Part shown: positions 1 through 11,905 of the stretch, one piece after another
How the letters are laid out: each line of letters opens with the position of its first letter
Position numbering within the stretch: the stretch's first letter is position 1
Source: Phaffia rhodozyma
Lineage: Eukaryota; Basidiomycota; Tremellomycetes; Cystofilobasidiales; Mrakiaceae
Direction: 5' to 3'
Assembly: GCA_014706385.1 (NCBI GenBank)
Contig: JACGZH010000005.1
Span: forward strand, 620,001 to 684,000
DNA length: 64,000 nt
Notes under the pieces: generated by a model
The model's database searches: none
What the model saw: the letters and a program-made list of their open reading frames with translations, nothing else
What the model was told of the DNA's origin: nothing
Position numbers and translations under genes: made by a program

Positions 1-117
1 AAGGTGACCTTGGGGGCCGATGGTCCTGTAAGGGATGCTCTTGATCTGGAGGAGGATTTGGTAGGAGCAGTTAAAGAAGGAGTTGTGTGGTCCGAGTCGG
101 AAGAGTCCGAGTCCTGA
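1..117 (+). CDS. C-terminal fragment of an unrecognised protein (5' end outside window)
   Basis: Reading from base 1, an open frame of 38 codons runs to a TGA at 115-117 and ends in an acidic, serine-rich tail (WSESEESES). It contains an acidic stretch (DALDLEED). The next gene starts at 493 on the same strand, which is consistent with this being a gene end. There are too few residues to assign a family. It could also be a chance frame. Confidence 0.5.
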   Translation, partial: KVTLGADGPVRDALDLEEDLVGAVKEGVVWSESEESES

Positions 118-492
118 ACCATCCGAGCTTTCCTAGGTCGACTCATCCGGTAAAGCGAAAAATATGTGATCAATCTATATTCCCCCTCAATGAAAAGAGC
201 GCAGAGCAAGGACGTTGCGCTGCGAGCGAAGAGAGATCCTGGACTGGTTGACTGATTGAGGATGGGATTGTGTTTATGAGAAAACCTGGAAAAATCAACC
301 TTGGTCGTGTTTACGACGCGTCGAGCGATGTGTACAACAGACGCGTCAAGATCACGTGATATCTGTAACGAAGCCTTGTAACCATTTCAGGCACACACTC
401 TTTTTTTCCTTCCTTGATCTTTCTTGTCTTGATCGTCTCCATCACCTTCAAACGCCTTCCACTCAACTTGCTCGGCCCCCTTTATTTCAATC
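118..492 (+). promoter_or_regulatory. Intergenic region / Sm-B promoter with ACGCGT, CACGTG and GTAACC motifs
   Basis: The region between the upstream stop and the Sm-B start holds two identical 8-bp palindromes, GACGCGTC, at 315-322 and 340-347. An E-box-like CACGTG lies at 353-358 and GTAACC at 378-383. A CT-rich stretch follows, typical of a fungal leader. ACGCGT is the classical MBF/MCB core and CACGTG a bHLH core in fungi. Use of these sites here is inference. Confidence 0.45.
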
Positions 493-2409
493 ATGGTACG
501 TTTCTCCTTGTCTTGAGTATGAGTTTGAAAGTATGAGTTAATCTTACACGTTTTTTGTTGATGACTATTGGATATCCCTCTGGATTGAATGATCTGCCAA
601 ACGAATTGCATTGGCTTCAGGCTAGTGCGTTTTCATCTCTCAACCTCTTCATTCTTGTCCTTCTCTCTTTCCTTTCTACTTTTCTTGCAGCTGTCTTCAG
701 TTTCTTGCTCCTGCCTCTACTATTTCTGTTTAGAACAGATCTCAACTGTTCTCCAGATATTCGTTGTACTGACTTACATGTTGTCTGATTCTCAATCTGC
801 CTGTGCTCTTTTCCTTCCGCGTTCATCGCGTCCTCCACCGACACGTATCCCTTCTCTATCCATTCGTCAGTCGGAAACACAAAGGCAAAGGGAGGGAAGA
901 TGATGTCCCTCATCAACTACCGGCTTAAGGTCACTCTGTTCGTGGTTTTGGTTCTCTTTCAATGCTTTTTAATACTACACCACACGATGAGGATACAAAC
1001 AGACGATCGATAACCACGGTTCATTTCATGCTCACTGTTTCTCTCTTCTTTCTTTGCCTATCGGCAACAACCCGCCCTTGTGATTCTGCATATATCACTG
1101 TCGTCTGAATACCATATATCCGCTCACACTCTTTCCATCCCACCAATCTTCGATGCCCCAACTCGATCAATATCGCTCGACCTCTTGTATTTTTTCTCTC
1201 AACGGCATCACTTGTCTCGACTATTTTCTTGCCTCGTTTGTCTACGGTATCCCTTGGCGATCATCAGTAACGACGGTCGAAGTCTGATCGGACAGATGCT
1301 TGCTTTCGATAAGCACATGAATTTGGTGCTCTCCGAGTGTGAGGAGTTCCGAAAAATCAAGGTGTGTTTGCACTCCCTTCTGAATACGATACGTTGAAAG
1401 GGTTGATCGGATGGCATTGAGGGCGAGAAGGCTGAAGCGAAGGAAAGGATAGGCATGATTGGGAGCTCACGCAAACAACTGTGAAGGGAAGCATGCGGAA
1501 AGGTTGGAAAGGTAGGAAGGCATGGATGGAAATGCCGTGGATGGATTGGCGTAAGCCATCCTGATATAGGATAGCTCCCAATCTCGTCTAAATCATCAAC
1601 ATGAAGCAGCCATGCATTTTCGTCGAACGAACAATCTAACCCGTGCTACGTTCTATCTTTTCCCGTATTTTCTTTCATTTCTCTTATTGATAGTCCCGAA
1701 AGTCAAAAGCTGCCGCGGATGGAACTTCAGCTGTCCCTGCTCCGGCTCAGGAGCAGAAGCGCACGCTTGGCTTGGTTATTCTTCGAGGAGAGACTGTTGT
1801 CAGCATTGCTATTGAAGGACCTCCTCCCAAGGTGGCTGATGACGCTCCTACGGTAAGTCTGCCGCACTAAGCTTTTGTGTGTTTGCCTGTCACTGATTTC
1901 CGGTCTCTTCTTCAACGATTCTATGTAGCTTCCTTTGGGCCCTGGACAAGGATTGGCTGCTGGTCGAGGTATGGGTCTTGGCGGTGGTACGTTGCTTCTC
2001 GCTCTTCTCAGAAGAGAATGAACCATGTCAAAATATCAGTGGAATTTTCGAACTCACCTATGTTTCCTTTCTCTTGGACTGATTTGATATTTTTAGGTAT
2101 CCCACCTCCCTCCTTAGCAGCTCGACCAATGCCCTATGCTCGACCTCCTCCTGGTTTCCCTGGAATGCCTGGCATGCCGGGACTTCCTCCTCCTGGTTTC
2201 CCCGGTGCTCCTCCTCCTGGATTTGCTCGACCTCCGGCTGGGTTGTTCGTTTCTTTTTCTCATTTCCGCATTATACGTGACGTTCCTGGTGTCTGGTCCA
2301 ACTCAGCTAACAAATTCTCATTTCTGTGGTCAACAAATCTAGCCCTGGTGCTCCTCCCCCTGGATTCCCTCCCCAGGGATTTCCTCCTCAGATGAGGCCT
2401 CCCCAGTAG
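493..2409 (+). CDS. SMB1: Small nuclear ribonucleoprotein Sm-B (SmB/B')
   Basis: Core Sm ring protein of spliceosomal U1, U2, U4 and U5 snRNPs. Hand splicing gives seven exons: 493-499, 871-937, 1268-1361, 1694-1852, 1929-1986, 2097-2241 and 2343-2409. They total 597 nt, or 198 residues. The Sm1 motif reads [18 protein letters not shown] then [18 protein letters not shown]. Sm2 reads [16 protein letters not shown]. The tail is the usual Pro/Gly-rich repeat region ([13 protein letters not shown] and similar), ending RPPQ. The first exon is only ATGGTAC followed by GTTTCT; stopping it after ATG would break the frame, so 7 nt is required. Upstream ATGs were not found in frame. Family assignment is secure; exon 1 is less so. 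Confidence 0.9.
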
Positions 2410-2762
2410 TTTTAGCTTGTCAACTCTCTCTTCCCTTTCTTTTTTGTTCTTAATTCATCTTCCCATGTAGTCTTTCTCCCTTAAAAAAGATGACTGTTTG
2501 ACTCTACTGGGCTAAGCCTTATGTAATCAAAAATTAACGCCTTTACGTAAGCGATCCGACGCGATTGTAGAAGAAAAGAAAAACAAACGCGTCCAAAGCA
2601 TATTGGCCGTCGTTGTTCGACACCATTGTCCGTTCTCTCTCCACTTAACTTCACGTTTGTTCTACCTGGAAGGCTTCATCGCTTCATATTGCCTTCAACC
2701 TTTCGATCAAAGCACCAGAAAGAGAGTTAAACAACAGATCTTGATTAGAATACAACACCGAT
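2410..2762 (+). other. Intergenic: Sm-B 3' end and CLASP promoter
   Basis: Holds the Sm-B 3' region and the leader of the next + gene. An ACGCGT lies at 2587-2592. I see no other gene or RNA in it. Confidence 0.5.
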
Positions 2763-5700
2763 ATGGCTCCCAAGCCTAAGAAAGAAGAAGATGATAGAAT
2801 TCCTGTAAGTTCAACTCAATACCTGGTTTTCCTTTCCTCAGGCTTCTGCTCTGCATCTCTCTGTTTCTGTACTCGCTTCAGCATTCGAGGTATTCTCTTT
2901 ACAAATCCTATCTGACTTGACTATGAGTCTTTTTCGCTCTTCTTTCCGTTTGTTCTCGTGCCAATCCACCTCCTAAATCATCGGATTACCTTGCGCCACA
3001 TGGAATCTACGCGATGTGAATCGTGAATGCGTCTGCTTATGAACCTTCTTTCAAACATATCAAGTGTAACACTCCAGCCGAGTTGACGCACAACATCAAC
3101 GATATGCAGATCTTGTTTGCTCAGCCTGAGACAGAACATAACTGGGAAAAGTTTGCGAAAGCACTCATCAGGTTCGTTCGTCTTCTCTCACTCTATGGTT
3201 ATACAAGGTATCGAGCAACGAACAGAAGAGAGAAACGCTGACTATCCTGCGTTCTATCCTCGGACGGGAAATCCGTCAGATTGGCAGCGTTGACTCGAGG
3301 GGGGGCAACCAAGCTGGATAACTATGTGGCTGCAGTTGGGCCTAGCTCACAAGGTGGTCTGGGTGACAAAATTGTTGCCTGTGTAAGTCTTCACACTATC
3401 TCTCATTATCTAAACGAATTGATGTTCAAGAAAAGCTGACTCGATGGTTGTCTTGTTTGTTCTGTTTTCCCAATCTCTTGGTTTTTACCAACATAGATGC
3501 TAACCGAACGAGCTGCCTTGTCCAAACATGCTCTCGACCTGCTGTCCTCGCTGGCTCCTCGATTGGCCGACCGGTTCAGCTTTCACCTCCAACGGCTCTA
3601 TATTCCTCCTTTACTGGATTTGGTCCGTCGAACGAACAACATCATTCGTGAACGAGCCGAAGCCACGCTTTATATCATCCTAAAATCGTGCCCTCATGCA
3701 GGCGCACTCATTGGTTATCTCTCTGGGGCATGCAAAGACCCAAACCCGAAATTTAGGAAAGCCATCGCGAGAGGGCTACGACTGATGGTGGAGAACTGGC
3801 AAGCTGGAGGAAAAGTAGAAGAGGTGGAGAAGGTTATCAAAGCTTTAATATCTGATAAAGATGTGGACGTCAGAAAGGTTGCGAAGGAGCTGTGGGTGGC
3901 TTACCAGGAAGTTTGGCCAGGAAGAGTAGATGGGTACGTGTATTCGACTGCCTTTTCTTACCTTATCAAAGTGCTAATGACTTGACTTCAATCTTGCTCC
4001 TACGATTGACTGCCCTGATGTCATAGCTTCGCCGCTCCTTTGTCACCTACCACCCAGAAACGCTTAGAGGTCAAGCCGTCCGCTGGTGGTTCAGGTTCGA
4101 GTTCAGGTTCTAACAAAGGCACTGCTCGTGTCAAAGCCGCGCTCAAACCGAAGCCCACAGCGTCTCAGGTATATGTTGCTCAACCACCTCTAGGACCACT
4201 ATATGCAGAACAGCAACAACATCAATTTCAACAGTCATATCCTTCCCAAGGTTTTCAACACGGTGGCCCATCTCGACCTGGCTTAATTCCTTCATCGTGC
4301 TCTATGCCAGCTGTTCGACCAGCCAGTTCTTCTCATCCCCATCTGGCTCATTCTTTATCAAACCATGTTCATTCCTCGCACGCAGCCTCCAGACCTTTCT
4401 TGGAACACGAGTCGATCCATCCCTCTCCATCGCTTTCCTCCTACCGAACTGAACACTACAATCAGGAGCAGTATATCTCCTCTGCACCTGCATACTCATC
4501 TGCGCATACATCTACCCACCCTGTTTCGTCCGCCGCATCCTCCAGTTCTTATTTCTCCTCTGTCGCCCCCAACAACGTTCCTGCGACTCGAACGGCCGTC
4601 TCTCGACCTGCGCCCTTGCATCTTCGAACGATTTCTGGCTCGCTTTCATCTCATGGATCAGGTCTTACTCCAACTCTTCGGTCGTTCACATCTTCTATCT
4701 CCGCAGGTTCTAACCTGGGCCCTCCGTCCAGACCTGTTCGTCCACCAGGTGCTCCACCTTTGATCTCAACTGGGGTAAGAAGAGGACTCGTCACGCTCGG
4801 CCGGTCGACCGGAAGAACGCTAGATGAGCCGATAGGGTTGGCGGCAACCGCTGCCGCTGCCGCTGCCGCCATCCCTCTTCCTGCTTCTCCGCCTCGTTCT
4901 CATCCACCAACAGCAGCTCATGCAATCCCATTACCACCTTCACCAACGGTGACGCACGTTTCCTTGCAAAAAGAGGAACAGAGCCCAACTCTTCTGATTG
5001 CGATTGACTTGCCTACAGAACAGGTGGAACATGCGATCTCGAGTGATCTAAAACCGGAAGCTAGCTCAACGGTCGAAGAACCAGTTCGTGTGGGAGATCT
5101 TTTGGGGCTGCTGGATAGTGAGGAGGTGGCGCCTGCACAAACATCCCCTGGATTGGAAAGTATGTGGAACGATATGGTACCGGAGGAGCTTCGTTTGATT
5201 AGCGATCTGGACAATTTGGTCTCTACCGAGAAAGGAAATAAAGAGAATGTCCAGGTGAAGAACGATGAGATGGTAGTGGCGGTGGAGGAAACGACTACTG
5301 AATTACCTCAATCTTTCAAAGATATCTCTGAGGAGACGGTCGAAACAGCAAAGCCCAGGGTCGAAAACTTGTTGACTTTGATATCCAACGTAGCTTCTCC
5401 TTCAAAAGCAACGCCCGAGGAGAAGACGGAACAACCATCACTTCCGACTATTGATGCAGTTTCCGAGCCTCTGATTCAACCTGCGGATCAAGCCCCAGCT
5501 GTTGTGACTTCTCCGATTACTATCAATACCGTTGCTTTGACTCTTCCTCCCCCTCCCCCTCCCCCTTCCCCTTCCCCTTCCATCGTAGCTAATGTCACTA
5601 CCATCTCTAGCTCCACTACTACTTCCATCGCCGCTTCGACTAAGGCCAAAGCACCCGTCAAAGCAAATAAACCTTCCGACCCCGCTAAGACGGCCAAACC

Positions 5701-6925
5701 ATCAGCACCTCGAGTTCAGCTCTCTGTCCCTGCATCTAAAGCGTTCAAACCGATTTCTCGTCACCCTGTTGCTCCTGCTTCGGCCACTATGTCGAGAGCA
5801 AGCAAATCGACAGCTACTACGTCTTCTGAAGCTTCCACCATATCCACTCGGCGCGTAGCTGTCAAACCTCCTCTTCCTACATTAACCAAAGGAATTCCTC
5901 CGACACTATCCGCTCCTACCCCGACTTCCAGATCAACGTCGGCGACTTCATCGGCTAGATCTGTGTCTGCCGCTTCATCCACAAGATCAGTATCAGCCTC
6001 TTCGACTGCTTCAGCTAGGTCCGTTAGATCAACTTCAGTTTCGAAAGGACCATCAGCGACAGCCCCAACTGTGAGCTCATCTGCGCGAGCACCAGTCTCT
6101 AAACCTAATACTGTATCCTCAGTTGGTTCCACCATAGCGACGGTCCGACCCAGAGTGATCAAGAAGATAGTTGGTGCTCCTTCGTCTGCGCCAGCCGTTC
6201 CGGCTCAGCCGAGAAAGGAGAGAGTCAGACTCAAACCCGCACTACCTAGCTTCAAACCTACGAAGAAGACGGTTGTTCCTTCAAGATCCACCTCCGCAAC
6301 GTTGGTGAGACCTGAATCGGTCCCTCTTCCCTCTTCTCCTGTCCAGGCTTTGGAAAAAGCAACGTCTTCTGCTATAAAACCACAGATTTCGGCGCAGATG
6401 GTGCCTCTCCCGCCATCACCTCCCCATTCAACTCTACCTGAATCAGATCCGGCTTCGGTCGCACCGCAAATCAATCATGGAACACTTTCCTCAGCGAACA
6501 CTACTTTGGTTCCATTCAGCCCTAGTCCTGCAGCTCGATATCCGGATTGTGGCTCCTTGGTCGACACAGATTCTAAGTCCGCGCCGTCTTGTGTGCATAC
6601 ATCTGGTGATGAGGACGAAATTCGAATGACCTCGTCCTCTCTATTGATCATCGATTCGGACAGAGAGACTGAGGCGATATTAGGTCTAGTGGATTATGAA
6701 GTCACCAAGAACCAACATCTCATTTCCACACCGTCTGTCGTTACTTCAGCTCTTCCAGACGCTGATTCAGATACCGCCAAGTCGACCGTTGCGGAACCTC
6801 TGCGAGAGATGCAGCTCATCAACTTCGATAGTCCTGGAAAGGGATGCGCGCCGACTCCTCGACGAGGAGCATTGGCGTTAGGGCAACGAGTGTTTGGCGA
6901 GTTGAGGGATATCAACTTGGTTTGA
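2763..6925 (+). CDS. CLASP-family microtubule-associated protein (TOG domain plus Ser/Pro-rich tail)
   Basis: Likely a CLASP/Stu1/Cls1 relative that binds microtubules and stabilises spindle or cytoplasmic arrays. Exon 1 (2763-2804) encodes MAPKPKKEEDDRIP. Well-supported exons follow at about 3050-3171, 3280-3382, 3497-3933 and 4027-6925. Splicing across 3171/3280 gives AKALIRLAALTRGGATKLDN. The next exon gives MLTERAALSKHALDLLSSL and LYIPPLLDLVRRTNNIIRER, typical of the CLASP_N HEAT/TOG fold. It ends near KALISDKDVDVRKVAKELW. The 966-codon last exon is low-complexity Ser/Thr/Pro/Ala with poly-Pro and poly-Ala runs, ending VFGELRDINLV. The junction between exon 1 and the exon near 3050 is unresolved. 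No second TOG domain is visible. It could be a diverged TOG protein of another type. Confidence 0.8.
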
Positions 6926-7284
6926 AGTAGCCATCTTTTGCACAGAAATGTCATTGGCTGATCGCCTACGCTCATTCAAACATGTTTGGTATTATCTTCA
7001 TCTTCCAAGACTGTTCTTTGATATCAAATGATATCCCTAAGACTCGAGGCTGTTCTTCTCCTGTTCTCCTTTTTTCTTCGACTTGTGTCAACTTAATGTA
7101 CATAGACAATATAATACCATGCATATCTGAATCGAAACTTTGGTGTTCAACCAGATCGTGTTTGTCGTTCTTCTACGTCAAGCTTACACATTTTCTAAGG
7201 TAGGGTCAGAAGAAATACAAGAAAAGCTCAGGGAAAGAAAACAGGTGAGAATGTGAGGATGCGAGATGCCAATGCGTTTGGTAC
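6926..7284. other. Convergent intergenic region (CLASP and SQS1 3' ends)
   Basis: AT-richer sequence between two converging genes, holding their 3' UTRs. No ORF or RNA signal is seen. Confidence 0.5.
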
Positions 7285-10200
7285 CTAATTGTGTCCCAAT
7301 CCAGATTTCGTATTCTTAACCACAGCCATGATGCTGGTTGATATTAAAGGATGAACAAGGATCAGCGTGATTCAGAACCGGTATGACTCTGATTTGTTTG
7401 AAGTCAACTAACGGAGCGTTCAGACCTCCATCGCCCTTGCCGATCAATGTTCCTTGAGTCCATCCCATCTTGCTCCTATTTAAAAAAAATGGGTCATCGA
7501 TGAACCACTGACCGCAAAAGCGTCGCTCAGAAATAGTTGAATTAGAAAGTAACGTACAATAGTTTGTGACCCAGATTATCTTCTCCAAGACTCTTGGCAC
7601 CCTCTCCGACAACTTCTCCTTCTCTTCTTTTGACTGTGGCTTGGCCACTGGTAAGGCTACCTCCAGGCATGGTGTACTTTCCAGACCCGGACTTGGGACC
7701 CCAGGAAGCTTGGTAGAAAGAAGAATCAACCTTCAGTATATGACCAATTTTTCCATACTTGACATTCAGACCTGATCGAGAAGTCTTGACAAGCGTTCTG
7801 CAGAAAGCGCGATATATGAAAATCAGAAAGAAACGAATCAGTCAAAAACTGAAATACATTGTATCAAGGTAGGTGAAATTATCGTGATGAGGACTTACGT
7901 GAATCTTCCTCGACCGTTGCCTTTACTTGAGCTCTTAAGAGAATAGCACTCGGCCAATTGATGAACTCGGGCTCGACTAGCTTTCTCCATTGGCGGTAAG
8001 CTCATAGTCGTCTTTCCAAGATCGTTCAAGAACCTTTGAATCTCTTGGTCGAGAGAGATTAGATTGGTGATGCCCGATCGATTGTTCTTTCCACCTCTCG
8101 AGGGCGTGTCAACCGAGAATGAGTCGGCGTCCGAGTCGAAGCCATCAGCCGAGTAAGAGACCTGTTTGCCCTTATTCTTCTTGTTCTTGTTGCGCGACTT
8201 CTTAGAAGAGGAAGAGTAGGGATCCAATTGTTGAGCCAAACGAGCCTCTGCACGAGCGAGCTTGGCATCGGCCTTCTTCTTTCTATCTTTGTCCCATTGC
8301 GCCTGAAGATTTGCAGGAACGTGCTTGTTCTTTCTGGTGACAGGCATAGCTTTGAGACAGAATCCCCCGTGGACAATATACCATAAGAAAATGAGTGGAC
8401 CAGCTTATGATGGATATAGCTTTGATGAAAGTATAGACTTACCTATGACCGGGTTATCATCAAAGTCGTCCAATTCATCGAAGTTTCCGTTCTGTATAGC
8501 TTTGAAGAGCTGCTTCCGAGCCTTACGGTTGGATCCCTTCATGATTTCAAGGTTATCGTCCAATAAATCCTGTCGATACGAATGCAAGTGAGTTCAACAT
8601 CAATGATAGTTCGATCTAGGCAACCAGTGCACGAAATCAAAAGAAACAAACTCACTTGGATAAATTGTTCATCCTGGTCGACCCACGAAAAGTTGCCTTG
8701 GAACATCGCCTTCCCATGCGTCCCGTCACTATCTTCAGATCCAGATTCGATCATTGTAGTCTTTTCCTTCTCTTTATCATCATCTTTACCCTTCGCGTTG
8801 ACAGTGAAGTTTGGCTTCTCAGGTTCTATTTTAGGAGGCAGCGACTTCGATCGGGCTGCTTGGGATCGAAGAATTGCAGCAGCGAGATCCTCATCGTCCG
8901 AATCTGAATCCGAGTCTTCGGAGCTCTCATTTAGAAGAGCATCCAAGAACTCTTGATCCGATTCTTGCTCGTCATCCAACGATTCAAGATCGACATCATC
9001 GATGATATCCGAATCGTTCTCATCCTCCTCGTCTTCGGAGAACAAATCGGAATCGTCTTCTGCCATCATTTCCTCCTCCATAGCATTCAGCTCTCTGTCT
9101 TCCTCTTCTTCGTCCCCAACTGAATCTTCAGGATCTTGGTCGTCGGTCGCCCAACCGCTTCCTCCTTCAGAATTCTCGCTTTCATCCTCGCTCTCACTTC
9201 CCATGACAGAAGACCCCTGCGCTCCGCCTGTTTCTTCTTCCACATCCTCATCCCTCATCAACTTCTCTAGAGCAATATCCCCAACGGAAACCTGTTCCAT
9301 TGGGCCTGTCCCCTTGAGGAACTGATGCATAGCCTCTTCGTCCTGTTCTCCATCGCTGCCCACGGTATTGGAGATGTAATCTGCCAAGATCTCTGCCTCA
9401 AGAGCAGCCTTGGCGCTTCCTCCTCTGACACCCCATGGTTTACCAGGCTTTGGGGGAGGAGGACCATCCGATCCCCACTCGATATCAGAGTCACCCTCTC
9501 TAGGAATAGGAGGTTCGTATTCATCGGAACGGCGGTTCCTCCTATTCCTTCTAGACGCCTTCTGAGCTTTCTTCCCTCGCCGAGTCTTAGGCTGACGCTT
9601 GTCAAACTTAGAATTTCCTGAGGGTGAGGAAACTGCAGTGAACGATGGAGAGAACATGTTGAAAGTGAGAGGAGAGGCGGGTTTAGGGGAGGCAAATGAA
9701 GTTGATTCATCAATGATTCGCACGTTTCCTCGAAGGGATTTAGGTACTGTAGGAGCCCAGCTAGATCGATCAGCTTTGGGGTTGGACGAGCTAGAGGAAC
9801 CTAATGCTGCGAATTGCACAAGAGGCAAACCAGTTCGAATCGAAGCGGATTCCTCAGTCCGAACCTCGGTAGAAGGAGCAGAGTCGATGAAGAACCCAAG
9901 ATCTTCGCCCTCCGTACTAGAAGGCATGGAAACTGACGGTTTAGAATCAACGTAGATACCGAGTGGTTCATTGGACGGTTCATCCTGGTCGGTCGTGGCG
10001 GAAGCATAAGGAGTGGTGTCTACGTAGAAGCCAGGAGACGTAGGATCATCTTCCTCCTCCTTCTGTTCTTCCTCCACTTCATCTTCCTCATCTACCTCGT
10101 TCACCTCCACCTCTAGACTATCCTCAACTAGCTCAGCATCAGATTCGCTATCAAAATCAACTTGATGTGTATGAGAAGCAGGGGATATCGAAGGCTGGTG

Positions 10201-11431
10201 AGAGGCACTATCTGAAAGTTGAGGATTATCAGAATCACCTACCACCATCGAGCAAAGGGCGCGTTCCACCTGGCTCAAGATGGACATGGCAGGGTTGGAT
10301 ACGATGGACGAGGGAGATGCCTCAGAAGGAAAAGATAAGGTCTTAGTAGTAGGCTCTGCAGACGGAAGAACAAAGGTGGGTGCGGAAACATCCTGAGCAA
10401 CTGAGGCATTAGGAAGAATTTGTACTTCGACTTTATGTCGAGAATCGATCATTTGAGGGACAGCGGCATCGTTCAGCGCGAACGTCTCTATATGTGTCGA
10501 AGGCTCGTCTGAATGAGTTTTAATTCATTTGGTTAGAGGATCAGAGCTCGACTTGTCACAGAAATACAGATAAGAAGTCTAGAGAGACACTGACCTTGAC
10601 CTTGGACCTCGTCCTGTACGAGCACGTCCACTTTTCCTTCTTGGAACAGAGTGCCAGCCTTGACGAACACTACAGGCTTCAAAAGCGGATTATGTGAACT
10701 TCCATATCCGGTGAATCCGCCTCTACTGGACTTGCTTCCTTTTCCGGCTCCGATTCCATAATGAGGAGTGGCCGTCCCAGAGGCAGATCCAGACCCGTTT
10801 CGCTGACTAGAATAGTACGCTTCGTCTTCCTCCTCTTGAGATCGCCTATAACTAGCAGTCGGTGTATTACCTCCCTTACTCCTCCCTCGGGATCCGTTGA
10901 TGAAGAAAGGCATAGGGACCGATCCTCCTCGGCCTCCTCGGAAGCCGCCCCTGGAGCCTCCTCGTGAGCCGCCTCTGAAGCCATTCCTATCATCGCCACC
11001 AACACGACCTCGGAAAGCACCTCGGTGAGGTGTAGATGGCGAAAAGTTTGATGATGGTCCGACATGTTGGGGGATAAATGTAGGCGGCATTTCTGTCGGA
11101 GCTAATTGACAGAGAAGGACAGGAGCACCGGTTGAACGCTAGATAAGCTGACGGGTACATCAAGAAACAATCGTACATTGGGGTTTTGTCAACCTGAACA
11201 AAAGACCATCAGAAACGTACCTGGTCGGCTATCGAGAGTTTCATAGTCCAAACCAACTGTAGTCATATTAGTGTACGCTCCACCACCTCGACCTCGACCT
11301 CTACCTCCACCTCTTGAGCCCAAACCATCCCCCCCTCCGCCCCGACCTCCTCTACCTCCTCGGCCTCCTCTGGAACCTGGTCCTGACCCTGGAGTATCTG
11401 CGCCTCTCGATGATCTTGAATTTTTGGCCAT
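7285..11431 (-). CDS. SQS1: SQS1-like R3H and G-patch protein (Prp43 cofactor type)
   Basis: G-patch proteins of the Sqs1/Pfa1 family activate the helicase Prp43 in splicing and ribosome assembly. Eight exons splice to 3492 nt (1163 residues): 11431-11221, 11092-10595, 10508-8656, 8569-8443, 8349-7899, 7797-7558, 7475-7413 and 7333-7285. The N-terminus is RGG/RG-rich (GSRGGRGGRGGRG, FRGGSRGGSRGGFRGG). A very acidic Ser-rich middle follows, with the motif RKARKQLFKAIQNGNFDELD after it. The R3H-like part reads TMSLPPMEKASRARVHQLAE. The C-terminal G-patch reads LGHKLLSKMGWTQGTLIGKG then PIMAVVKNTKSGLGHN. The final exon uses a GTTAGT donor; the frame closes only this way. Domain order matches yeast Sqs1, but the protein is longer because of low-complexity expansion. 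Confidence 0.9.
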
Positions 11432-11905
11432 ATATGATCTAACGCTGACTCTTCTAAGTCGTTCTATAAAGAAAGCGAGTCTAGGTATATGTGTTTGGGT
11501 GTGTGTAGGTGTGTGTGTGTGATGGACAGAACAATAACGGAAACGTTTAGGAGTGGCGATATATCTCGATGGCTTATGTAAGCATTCATGTCAGCCTTGC
11601 ACTAGTCACAGACATACAAGAATAAGAACAACGTTCGACATGGCTTGAGAGCAGCATATATCAGGAGAAAGAAATGTAAGCTTGGGCCGAGTGTTGTTGA
11701 TTAAGGAGATGCTACTGCAAGTACTCAACAAGAGAAATATGAAGATGGTAAGGAAGTATAAACGCAATGAGCATGGAGAAAAGAAAGAAAAAGTAATAGG
11801 AGTTCGATTATTGGATTATTGCGAGCATCAGTTTCTAAAGAAACACGACCAAGTAGCATCGATAAGGTGGAAGTTAGCTTTCCGTGTTTAGAAGAGTGTG
11901 CATGA
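11432..11905 (-). other. Intergenic: SQS1 promoter and annexin 3' end
   Basis: Two minus-strand genes in tandem. Contains a short GT-rich repeat near 11495-11521 and AT-rich sequence. A 69-residue Lys-rich frame at 11682-11891 (+) shows no recognisable features and I do not call it. Confidence 0.45.
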
